DNA of 64,000 bases from Acidobacteriota bacterium (GTDB lineage Bacteria; Acidobacteriota; Terriglobia; Terriglobales; Acidobacteriaceae): assembly GCA_021846985.1 (NCBI GenBank), contig JAJZVX010000015.1, positions 27,289 to 91,288 of the forward strand, in the 5' to 3' direction. Positions 1 to 7,499 of this stretch are shown here, piece by piece. Every line of letters begins with the position of its first letter. Position 1 is the first letter of the stretch. The notes below the pieces were generated by a model. That model was not told the DNA's origin. It did not search any database and was given only the letters and a program-made list of their open reading frames with translations. The position numbers were made by a program, and so were the translations under genes.

Positions 1-123
1 AAACTGCCGGCCCGGCCTGTATCCGCTCATCCCGCAGCGCTCGTCAAGCTAGGCCAGCCGCCCCGCCCATGACGCACAGCGAGGATTGAGCAGAGAAACT
101 CTCCCTGCCAGGCGTCTCAGATC

Positions 124-1083
124 TTACTCCACCAGCCGGAAATACCGTTGGGCCCGCGTCATGTCCTTGAAGATCTGCGCCTTCAGCGCATCCGGCGAGG
201 GCCAGGTCATCTCGCCGCGCAGCCGGTAGAGAAACTCCAGTTCCACCGGCGTCTCGTTGCCCAACTCCACCGGCTCGAAGTTCAGAATGTGCGACTCGAC
301 CGCGAAGGAAGCCGCGCCGAAGGTAGGCCGGTTGCCCACGTTGGTCACCGCCTGGAAGCGGCGGCCGTCAATCGTCATCCGCGTCACGTAAACGCCGAAG
401 GCTGGCAGCATCTCGTTGTAGGGAGCCAGGTTCACCGTGGGAACCAGCAGCCGCGTTCCAATGCCGCGGCCCCGTGCCGGCCTGGAGAGCACGCAAAAGG
501 TGCGGCCCAGCATCCAGCGGGCGCGCGTCAGGTCGCCGGCTGCCACGCGCTCGCGCACCGCCGAGCTTGAGACTTCGAGGCCGTGCACCCGCACCGGCTC
601 GTGCACATGCACCGCAAAGCCAAAGCGCTCGCCAAAGACCGCCAGCTCCGCCACCCCGGCGCGGGCACGGTGGCCAAAACGAAAGTTGCCGCCCTCGTGC
701 AGGCTTTGAACGCCCAATCCCTCCACCATGATGCGCCGGATAAAATCCTCGGCCGAAAGCCCGGCCAGTGCCCGGTCAAAGGGCAGCACCAGCACGGCAT
801 CCACGCCCGTGGAGGCCAGCAGCCGCAGCCGCACCGCCATGGGCGTCAATAACCGGGGTGCATGCCGGGGATGCAGAATCTGCTCCGGATGCGGGTCGAA
901 AGTGACGGCCACGGCCCGTGCGCCAAGGGATCGCGCCTCCTCCACAACAGACGCGAGAACCCGCCGGTGGCCGCGATGCACGCCGTCAAAGTTGCCAATG
1001 GCGGCCACGCTGGGGCCAAAGCCGGCCGCAATCCCGGCCACGGAACGGAATACGGTTACGTTGTCTGCGGCGCCTGCGCTCAT
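124..1083 (-). CDS. ribF: Bifunctional riboflavin kinase / FAD synthetase
   Basis: Makes FMN from riboflavin and then FAD from FMN in the cytoplasm. The 319-residue product has the usual two-domain length. The N-terminal nucleotidyltransferase shows IGNFDGVHRGH (about residues 29-39), the GNFRFG segment and SSSAVRERVAAGD. The C-terminal flavokinase shows LVPTVNLAP, NVGNRPTFG and ESHILNF. The start is set at the ATG whose first bases overlap the TGA of the upstream MBL gene (ATGA), which indicates translational coupling; a longer frame continues upstream but reads through that gene. It is the last gene of a minus-strand string with DUF1844 and an MBL hydrolase. The kinase loop reads RGRGIGTRLLVPT, a little off the usual GRTLGFPT form. 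Function is secure. Confidence 0.95.
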   Translation of the reverse strand: MSAGAADNVTVFRSVAGIAAGFGPSVAAIGNFDGVHRGHRRVLASVVEEARSLGARAVAVTFDPHPEQILHPRHAPRLLTPMAVRLRLLASTGVDAVLVLPFDRALAGLSAEDFIRRIMVEGLGVQSLHEGGNFRFGHRARAGVAELAVFGERFGFAVHVHEPVRVHGLEVSSSAVRERVAAGDLTRARWMLGRTFCVLSRPARGRGIGTRLLVPTVNLAPYNEMLPAFGVYVTRMTIDGRRFQAVTNVGNRPTFGAASFAVESHILNFEPVELGNETPVELEFLYRLRGEMTWPSPDALKAQIFKDMTRAQRYFRLVE

Positions 1084-1904
1084 GGCTTCACTGTCCCAAG
1101 GTCCACCGGCAGTTCCAGGCCGTCGTAGGCCATCCGGATGCCCTCCGGCAGCGTGCGGTTGGTGGTTTCGTGGCCCAGGTCGTGGGCAATGTGGGTAAGC
1201 CATGTGTGCCGCGCTCCGATGCGCCGTGCCCAACCCACCGCCTGCTCCACGGTGGAGTGGTTGGGATGCGGCTTGTGGCGCAGCGCCGAAAGCGCCAGGT
1301 GATCCAACCCTTCCAATAGCGCAAAACTCGTTTCGGGGATGGCGCTCACGTCCGTCAGGTAAGCGGCGCGGCCAAAGCGGAAGCCGGCAATCTCCAGTTC
1401 GCCGTGCATCACGGGCACACGTACAAACTCCACCTTGTACACGGCCGTGCGTTCCTCCAGAGGCGCCAGCCGCACGCGCGCCCGATTGGGATAGGTGGCC
1501 GCAGGCGAAAAGGTGTAGTCATAGATGCGCTCCACCACCTGCGCCGTCTCCGCCGAGGCATAGAGCGGTAGTGGCCCGCTCTCGCGAAAAACGGCAAAAC
1601 TGAGCGGGCGCAGATCGTCCAGACCCAGGATGTGGTCGGCATGGCTGTGGGTGTAAAAAACGGCGTCCAGCCTCGTCAGTCCATTGCGCAGTGCCTGCTC
1701 GCGAAAGTCGGGGCCGGTGTCGATGACCACGGCACGCTCGTGAGCCTGGCCTGCGCCGTCGGATGCCTCCGTCCAACGCACCAGCACCGAAGGCCGCAGC
1801 CGCCGGTCGCGCGGATCGCTCGAAGTGCATACCGCACAACGGCACCCCAGCGTGGGAACGCCCATCGAGGTGCCCGTTCCGAGAAATGTCAGCCGGCCCT
1901 CCAT
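1080..1904 (-). CDS. MBL-fold metal-dependent hydrolase, PhnP-like
   Basis: A 274-residue metallo-beta-lactamase-fold phosphoesterase. The zinc-binding signature THSHADH lies at about residues 85-91. The N-terminus LGTGTSMGVPTLGC with two more cysteines (CRCAVC) is typical of the PhnP branch, where cysteines hold a structural metal. Further ligands are VMHGE, an aspartate in YLTDVS, and LTHIAHDLGH near the end. PhnP itself opens cyclic ribose phosphates in phosphonate breakdown, but no phosphonate genes are near, so the substrate is unknown. It starts 6 bases after the DUF1844 gene and overlaps ribF by 4 bases, so the three are almost certainly cotranscribed. Confidence 0.88.
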   Translation of the reverse strand: MEGRLTFLGTGTSMGVPTLGCRCAVCTSSDPRDRRLRPSVLVRWTEASDGAGQAHERAVVIDTGPDFREQALRNGLTRLDAVFYTHSHADHILGLDDLRPLSFAVFRESGPLPLYASAETAQVVERIYDYTFSPAATYPNRARVRLAPLEERTAVYKVEFVRVPVMHGELEIAGFRFGRAAYLTDVSAIPETSFALLEGLDHLALSALRHKPHPNHSTVEQAVGWARRIGARHTWLTHIAHDLGHETTNRTLPEGIRMAYDGLELPVDLGTVKP

Positions 1905-1910
1905 CGGCGC

Positions 1911-2507
1911 TTAGTGCTTTCCTCCGGGCGGCGGCACGGGCGGCTGTATGCCCTGCATGCTGATCATGCTGGTCAGCTCCAGAAAGGCCATACGCACATC
2001 GAAGAGCACCGTTTGCAGGGTGCGGTCCTCGACTTCGGTCAGATTGCCTTTGGTCTTCTCCGCCAGAATGCCCAGCAGGTCGATGGCCTGGCGCGCGCCC
2101 AGAATGTCGATGCGCGGCTGCTGGCCAGCCTGGGTGCCCGCCCCCATCTGGATCATCGCGGTCAGATACAACTGCTGCACCAGGTGATCGAAGGTGACCG
2201 GCGGCTGCGGTCCCATGGTGGGATTCTGCGCGCGCACCAGATCTTCCAGTCGCTGCGCCGAGGCGTCGTAAGCCGTCTTCTGCTCCAGGCTCTCCTCGGC
2301 TGTGGGCGCCGGCGGCATCTCCGGCGCCTGCTCGGCTTCGGTGGGCGAAGCTTCCTGCTTCGGCTCGTTGACCACCAGCCGCGGTCCCGCCCCTGAGGGT
2401 TCAGCCGCCCTGGGTTCGGCCGCCGGCGCGGCCTGCGTGTGTTCCTGTTCTTCCTCCGCCTTCATCTTCCGGCGGTCAATCACGGTGAACTTCGGAGTAT
2501 CGGTCAT
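1911..2507 (-). CDS. DUF1844 domain protein
   Basis: A 198-residue protein of unknown function. The C-terminal half carries the DUF1844 pattern: TFDHLVQQLYLTAMIQMGA, then RIDILGARQAIDLLGILAEKTKGNLT and a helical tail ending in FLELTSMI. The N-terminal half is low-complexity, rich in Ala, Pro and Glu, and probably disordered. It begins TDTPKFTVIDRRK, a stretch I recall as conserved in homologs. It sits 42 bases after the ygfZ-like gene and 6 bases before the MBL gene. There is no clear Shine-Dalgarno; a CATACT box ends 7 bases before the ATG, so a leaderless start is possible. Confidence 0.85.
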   Translation of the reverse strand: MTDTPKFTVIDRRKMKAEEEQEHTQAAPAAEPRAAEPSGAGPRLVVNEPKQEASPTEAEQAPEMPPAPTAEESLEQKTAYDASAQRLEDLVRAQNPTMGPQPPVTFDHLVQQLYLTAMIQMGAGTQAGQQPRIDILGARQAIDLLGILAEKTKGNLTEVEDRTLQTVLFDVRMAFLELTSMISMQGIQPPVPPPGGKH

Positions 2508-2549
2508 GATTTCCAGTATGCCACCCGCTTGCTGTCAGTTTGCTTTCGC

Positions 2550-3659
2550 TCAGTTTTGCCCCGCATTGAGAGGGGGTGTCGCGGCCAGCAGGGCTGCCGT
2601 CCCGCCACCTGCTTCCACCACATAGGCCAGTGGTTGCTTCTGCGCCTCCGCCTCGCCGCGGATCATGCCCAGCGCAAAGGTGCGGGCGCCCGAGGGCAAC
2701 CGCAATTCGGCCACGCTGGTAATGGTGCCCGCAGGCTTGCCGTCGAGCGTCAGCTCGGTTCCCTGCCCCGGCAGGGGCCCCGCAAGCTCCAGTTGCCGCA
2801 GATGGCGATGCACGCTGCCCCGCGAGCGAATACGTTCCACAACCTCCTGGCCCAGGTAGCAACCCTTGTTGAAGTGCAGCGCCCGCATCTGCGAGGTCTC
2901 CTGGGGCAAGTCGCGCTCGGCCATATCGATGCCATACAGGGGCACGCCCTCGGCGATGCGCAAGGCCTCCAGCGCCACCGCGCCCGCCGGCACAGCGCCT
3001 GCCGTGCGCAGCGACTTCCACAGCCGCGGCACACCCGCCGCCGCTATCCAGAGTTCGTAGCGCGGCGCCAGTACGCTATGAGCACGCACCATCCTCAAAT
3101 CCAGGCCATTCCACTCCACACGTTCAGCGGTCATGGGCTCTGCCAGCCCGCGCAAGCCCATTCGGCCCAGCACCTCGTCGGCCAGCGGACCGGCCAGGCC
3201 CAAAGCCGTCTCGCCCTCCAGCGTGGCCAGCTCCACATCGTCCATGATGATGAAGTGCTCAAGGTGCCCGATCAGCCGCTCATACTGGTCCGCGGCCATC
3301 ACCAGATCCAGCGCGTCGCCCTCGCGCCACACGTGCAGGTCGCCCTGGATGCGCCCCTGGGCGTTGAGCACCAGATTCCACGCGCCGCCGTCCTGCGGCA
3401 GGTCGTTGACGGTGTTGGTCACCATGCCGCTCAGCCAGCGGAAACGGTCTTCGCCGCGCACGGCCACGCGCCGCAGCCATCCCAGGTCGTGAACCGCCGA
3501 AGCCGAAACCAGCGCCGCTGTTTCAGCCTCGGGCGCGTCAAATTGTTGTGGGGTCAGAACGCCGCGATACGTGCTGAACGCACCATGCGCCGCTTTTGAC
3601 TCAAGCAGCGCAGCAAGCGGAGTGGCAGAAACGGGTGCTGCAAGGCCGGTGTTCGTCAT
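2550..3659 (-). CDS. ygfZ: Folate-binding YgfZ/GcvT-like protein
   Basis: A 369-residue member of the YgfZ branch of the aminomethyltransferase fold, involved in tetrahydrofolate-dependent upkeep of iron-sulfur enzymes. The diagnostic KGCYLGQEVVERI is present, with the conserved Cys at about residue 267; EALRIAEGVPLYGID and WNLVLNAQGRIQGDLHV also fit. The start is uncertain: ATG 3659 is used here, but an in-frame ATG at 3704 would add 15 residues (MDDQKTAQN...) and has a slightly better upstream AGGG. Upstream it faces the metallopeptidase gene across a short divergent region. It is the first gene of the leftward ribF string. Confidence 0.88.
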   Translation of the reverse strand: MTNTGLAAPVSATPLAALLESKAAHGAFSTYRGVLTPQQFDAPEAETAALVSASAVHDLGWLRRVAVRGEDRFRWLSGMVTNTVNDLPQDGGAWNLVLNAQGRIQGDLHVWREGDALDLVMAADQYERLIGHLEHFIIMDDVELATLEGETALGLAGPLADEVLGRMGLRGLAEPMTAERVEWNGLDLRMVRAHSVLAPRYELWIAAAGVPRLWKSLRTAGAVPAGAVALEALRIAEGVPLYGIDMAERDLPQETSQMRALHFNKGCYLGQEVVERIRSRGSVHRHLRQLELAGPLPGQGTELTLDGKPAGTITSVAELRLPSGARTFALGMIRGEAEAQKQPLAYVVEAGGGTAALLAATPPLNAGQN

Positions 3660-3830
3660 GGGGAAACTTTTCCGCGGATTTTGCGCAGTTTTTTGGTCGT
3701 CCATGGTGCGCCCTACCGCATCCTGATTATAGCCTCGAAAGAGGATGCGGCAGCAGTGCCCCGGTCTGCCGCCGGGGTGAGTTTCCTGATACCGCCTGAA
3801 CCCCGGACGGAGACCAAAAAGGGAGAACGC

Positions 3831-5516
3831 ATGAGCAGGCTTCACCGATCGATGAGGCGCGACTGGCGCGCATGGACGCTGGCGGTTCTTTTCTGCCTTT
3901 CGCCGGCGTGGGCCACCCCTGCGCAGCAAACCGCCGCATCCGGCCCGTCTGCACCCCAGGCGCCCCATGGCCAGAGCCAGGTGCCCGAGCCCCCGGCAGC
4001 GGACGCAAAGCAGAAAACCGCCAGGATCATCACCCCCGAAGAGGCCCGCCAACTCTTTGGACTGGTTGACCAGCTCATCAAGTTCTCCTCCGACGAGACC
4101 GGCCTGCCCGTCAAAAGCGAGGTCAAGCGCCAGCTCACCAGCCGCTCCACCGTCGAGGCCTACCTGCGCAAGAAGTTCGACGAGGACCAGGGCGCCAAAC
4201 GCATGCAGCAGGGCGAAATCGTGCTCAAAAAATTCGGCCTGCTCGACCGCGACTTCCGTCTCAAGCCGTTCCTGCTGGCGCTGTTGAAGGAGCAGATCGA
4301 GGCCTACTACGATTCCAAGACCAAGACCGTCTACATGCTCGACTGGGTGGGCGTGGACGAACAGAAGCCGGTGCTGGCGCACGAGTTGACCCACGCCCTG
4401 CAGGATCAGCACTCCAACCTGGAGAAGTGGAACGACCAGACGCCCGTCGAAGTCTCCACTAACTATGCCGGCGACGTGGATCATGTGGCCCGCGACGAGA
4501 TGGACACCGCGCGCGAAGCCGTGGCTGAAGGCCAGGCCACCGCCGTCATGATGGACTACATGCTCAAGCCGCTGGGCAAGAGCCTCATCAAGGATCCCGA
4601 GGTCATCGACGTGCTCAAAGAGCAGATGACGGCCTCGGACAACTCGCCTGTGCTGGCGCGCGCACCGCTGCTGCTCAGCGAGTCGCTGCTCTTCCCCTAT
4701 CGCGATGGCCTCAGCTTCGAACAGGACATCTGGATGGACCAGGGGCGCACAGCGGCTTTTGCCGGAGCTCTCGACCGGCCGCCGTCGTCAAGCTGGGAGA
4801 TTATCAACCCGCTCGAATACGAGAAACGCCTCCAGCCGTCCGTGCCGCTCATGCCCAACATTCATCCGCTGGTGGATAAACTCTACAAACCCTACGACAT
4901 TGGCCAGATCGGCCAGCTCGACCTGCAAATCCTCACCAGGGTCTTCGGCGGCAACGCCGCTGCGCGCGACCTGGCCCCGGCCTGGGACGGCGGGCTTTAC
5001 TGGGCCGGCCAGCGCCGCAATGCCACGCCCTCCGAACAGACCACCACTGCTTCCATTGCGCTCTTCTATCTCTCCCAGTGGAAGAACGCCGTCTCTGCCC
5101 AGGCCTTCGCGCACCTCTACGCCAACGAACTGGGCCGGCAGTTCTCCGGCGTCCGGCTCGACTCTGCCGCGGAAACAACCGGCGCCGAAGCGCGCGGCGG
5201 CAGCGCGCCCGAACCGGAATCGCAGGAGCAGGTCTACAACACCACCGAAGGCCCTGTCGTCATCACCACACGCGGCAGGATGGTCTTCGTGGCCGAGAGC
5301 TTCCCGCTTCCACTGGCGCGCAGGCTCGCCGATCTACTGATGGATGCACAGGGCAGCGGCGAAATGCGGCAGGCGCGCTCCGAGCAGCCCGCCGGCGCCC
5401 TGGAGACGGCCGCGAACCTGAAACCGCTCACCGCCGGCCTGGTCCGCTTCTTCGCAAGTTGCGGCGTCATGAAGTCGGCCGTAACGGCGGAGAGGAAGGC
5501 CGCCGCAGCCCAATAG
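3831..5516 (+). CDS. Secreted HExxH metallopeptidase-like protein
   Basis: A 561-residue exported protein with an N-terminal signal peptide (basic MSRLHRSMRRDWR, hydrophobic TLAVLFCLSPAWA) followed by an Ala/Pro-rich linker. The zinc motif HELTHALQDQH is at residues 184-194, with a candidate third ligand in the following EAVAEGQATAVMMDY helix, as in gluzincins. The segment EQIEAYYDSKTKTVYMLDW before the motif resembles an N-terminal strand and helix of short metalloprotease folds. The start is chosen because GGGAG lies 6 bases upstream; a longer in-frame extension has no such site. Substrate is unknown. I did not recognise a named family, only the catalytic motif. Confidence 0.8.
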   Translation: MSRLHRSMRRDWRAWTLAVLFCLSPAWATPAQQTAASGPSAPQAPHGQSQVPEPPAADAKQKTARIITPEEARQLFGLVDQLIKFSSDETGLPVKSEVKRQLTSRSTVEAYLRKKFDEDQGAKRMQQGEIVLKKFGLLDRDFRLKPFLLALLKEQIEAYYDSKTKTVYMLDWVGVDEQKPVLAHELTHALQDQHSNLEKWNDQTPVEVSTNYAGDVDHVARDEMDTAREAVAEGQATAVMMDYMLKPLGKSLIKDPEVIDVLKEQMTASDNSPVLARAPLLLSESLLFPYRDGLSFEQDIWMDQGRTAAFAGALDRPPSSSWEIINPLEYEKRLQPSVPLMPNIHPLVDKLYKPYDIGQIGQLDLQILTRVFGGNAAARDLAPAWDGGLYWAGQRRNATPSEQTTTASIALFYLSQWKNAVSAQAFAHLYANELGRQFSGVRLDSAAETTGAEARGGSAPEPESQEQVYNTTEGPVVITTRGRMVFVAESFPLPLARRLADLLMDAQGSGEMRQARSEQPAGALETAANLKPLTAGLVRFFASCGVMKSAVTAERKAAAAQ

Positions 5517-5534
5517 GCAGCGGCGGACAGCGAC

Positions 5535-6581
5535 TCAGACCTTGCCGTCGTCCGCTGGCTCCTTGTTCACAAGGTATTCGTCCAATAGAACCGACACCAG
5601 CACGGCCGTCGGCACCGAAACCATGGCCCCCACCACGCCCGCAATGGCCGAGCCCAGCAGCAGCGCCACCAGCGTGGCCAGACTGGGAAGGCCCACCCTC
5701 TTTTGCATGATTCGAGGAATCAGGTACGAGTTCTCGATTTGCAGATAGATGACGTAGAAAACCGCAATGCCCGCCACCGCCGTCCACGAATCGATGGCCG
5801 CCACCAGCAGCGCCAGTACGATGCTGGCCGCAGCGCCCAGCACCGGAATGATGTTCAGCAGCCCCGTCAGCACTCCCAGCGCGTACGCGTAGCGCACGTG
5901 AAACGACAGGTAAATTGCCGTGCTGCACACGCCCAGAATCAACATCAAGCTGCCTTGGCCCAGCAGCCACCGGCCCATGCGCAACCGCGCCTTCTGCAGC
6001 GTGCGGTCCAGCCGCCCGCGTCGCGCCGGCGGTAAGAAGGAGAGAAACCACATGTACGCGCGGTCGCCTTCCACAATGAAGTAGATGGTGAGAACAAACC
6101 CCATCGCGATGTTGAAAAGCTTGCCGGCCCAGCCGCTGATCGACAGGAGAATATAGGCGGCTGAACGGCTTGCCAGATTCTGCACGCTGGAGCTGATGTC
6201 GGCAACATCCAGGCTTTGCGCGAAAGGTATATGCCGCAGCTTGTCCACGATGCCGGGCAGCCGCGCGGGCACGTCGCGGGTAAAACCATTCAGATCGCGC
6301 ACAATGGGCGGCAAGGCCAGCGCAGCAAAGGCGGCCAGCGCCGCCCATACCCCCAGCAACAGCAGCGGCAGCGCCACCCGCCGGAAAGGCTGCCGCCCCC
6401 GGATGCGCACCGCGCCGAAGGTCCGCACCCCCGGCGTCAGCACCACCGCAAACAGGGCGCTTACGTAGAGCAGCACCAGCACGCCGCGGATGAGCCACGC
6501 CACGTAACCGGCCAGCACCAGCGCTAACGTAAACACAATGTCGCTGCGTAGCGTATGCGGATTGCCGGAGTGCTGAGTCAT
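5535..6581 (-). CDS. AI-2E family transporter / permease
   Basis: A 348-residue integral membrane protein of the AI-2E exporter (UPF0118, PerM/YdiK) family. Hydrophobic segments lie near residues 15-55, 68-92, 150-175 and in a dense block from 208 to the end. The family features TGLLNIIPVLGAAAS and QIENSYLIPRIMQKRVGLPSL are clear. Members have been linked to autoinducer-2 or sodium export, so a specific substrate is not claimed. It converges with the metallopeptidase gene, with 18 bases between the stops. The start has only a moderate upstream GAGGG/TAAGG. Confidence 0.88.
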   Translation of the reverse strand: MTQHSGNPHTLRSDIVFTLALVLAGYVAWLIRGVLVLLYVSALFAVVLTPGVRTFGAVRIRGRQPFRRVALPLLLLGVWAALAAFAALALPPIVRDLNGFTRDVPARLPGIVDKLRHIPFAQSLDVADISSSVQNLASRSAAYILLSISGWAGKLFNIAMGFVLTIYFIVEGDRAYMWFLSFLPPARRGRLDRTLQKARLRMGRWLLGQGSLMLILGVCSTAIYLSFHVRYAYALGVLTGLLNIIPVLGAAASIVLALLVAAIDSWTAVAGIAVFYVIYLQIENSYLIPRIMQKRVGLPSLATLVALLLGSAIAGVVGAMVSVPTAVLVSVLLDEYLVNKEPADDGKV

Positions 6582-6632
6582 GCCTTACGTTCCCTCAAAT
6601 GCCCGGCCGCTGGCACTGTGCCTGCCGCTGCC

Positions 6633-7403
6633 TCATTGGTCTCCGCCCAGCAGCGAACCCACAATGCCGCCCAGCAGCGCGCCGCCCACGCCCCCCGCCG
6701 CCACCTGCCGGGTGTCGTTATGGGGTAGATATTCGTAGATCTGGTGCGCCAGCCGCGAGATGGGCAGCGTCTGCAGCCACACCGTTCCCGGCCCCTGCAA
6801 CACCGCCAGAAACAGCCCATCGCCGCCGAAGATCATGTTCTTGATCCCTGGCACCATCGTGATCTGAAAGCCCATCGAGGCATGGAACGCGCCTACATGG
6901 CCCGGATGCACGCGCAGCGTCTCGCCCGGAGCCAGATCCTTCTTGATCAGCTCGCCGGAAAGCTCCAGCCACGCCGTTCCCTGCCCGCCTATGCGCTGCA
7001 GCAGAAAACCGTCGCCGCCAAAGATGCCCGCACCCAGCGACTGCTGGAAGCCCACCCCGATCGTCACCTGCGGCGTGGCGCACAGGAACCCGTGCCGGTG
7101 CACCATGTACTCCGGTCCCTGTCCCAGTTCCACGGGCACAATGTGCCCCGGCACTTTGGTCGCGAACGAAACCGATCCGGAATACTGCATGGCGCGGTAT
7201 TCGGTCATGAATAAGCTGCCCCCGCCGGCCACCCGCTTGATCACGCCTAACAGCCCGCCGCCCCCGCCCATCTGGGTGTGCGTCATCATCTGGATCGAAG
7301 CCGTCATCCACGAGAGCTCGCCGCTCTCGCTGAATACGCTCTCGTTGGGTTCAAGATCGATCTCAAGCACGGGCATGGTAGTACCCACGATGCGCGTCTG
7401 CAT
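6633..7403 (-). CDS. AIM24 / TIGR00266 family protein
   Basis: A 256-residue protein of the AIM24 family, a double beta-roll fold found in bacteria and mitochondria with no settled biochemical role. Typical features are VFSESGELSWMT, GGGGLLGVIKRVAGGGSLFMTEY, GFLCATPQVTIGVGFQQSLGAGIFGGDGFLLQRIGGQGTAWL and VGAFHASMGFQI. A glycine-rich tail (GGVGGALLGGIVGSLLGG) could sit in a membrane. The ATG at 7403 is chosen because AGGAGG lies 7 bases upstream; an in-frame extension of 15 codons has no site. Its start codon is 51 bases upstream of the AI-2E family gene start. Confidence 0.9.
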   Translation of the reverse strand: MQTRIVGTTMPVLEIDLEPNESVFSESGELSWMTASIQMMTHTQMGGGGGLLGVIKRVAGGGSLFMTEYRAMQYSGSVSFATKVPGHIVPVELGQGPEYMVHRHGFLCATPQVTIGVGFQQSLGAGIFGGDGFLLQRIGGQGTAWLELSGELIKKDLAPGETLRVHPGHVGAFHASMGFQITMVPGIKNMIFGGDGLFLAVLQGPGTVWLQTLPISRLAHQIYEYLPHNDTRQVAAGGVGGALLGGIVGSLLGGDQ

Positions 7404-7499
7404 GGCGCAACCTCCTGTCAGGGACCAGTGTACCCGGTCGGCCTTCAAGAGCGCGTCACGGCCTGCCCGGCTTGAGCTTTCTGCCGCTGGCCTCTGTTC

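Noticed and set aside
1..123. Possible terminator after ribF (GCA-GG-GAGA-GTT-TCTC-TGC on the minus strand)
   Set aside because: The stem is short and bulged with no T-run; nothing else is supported in these bases.
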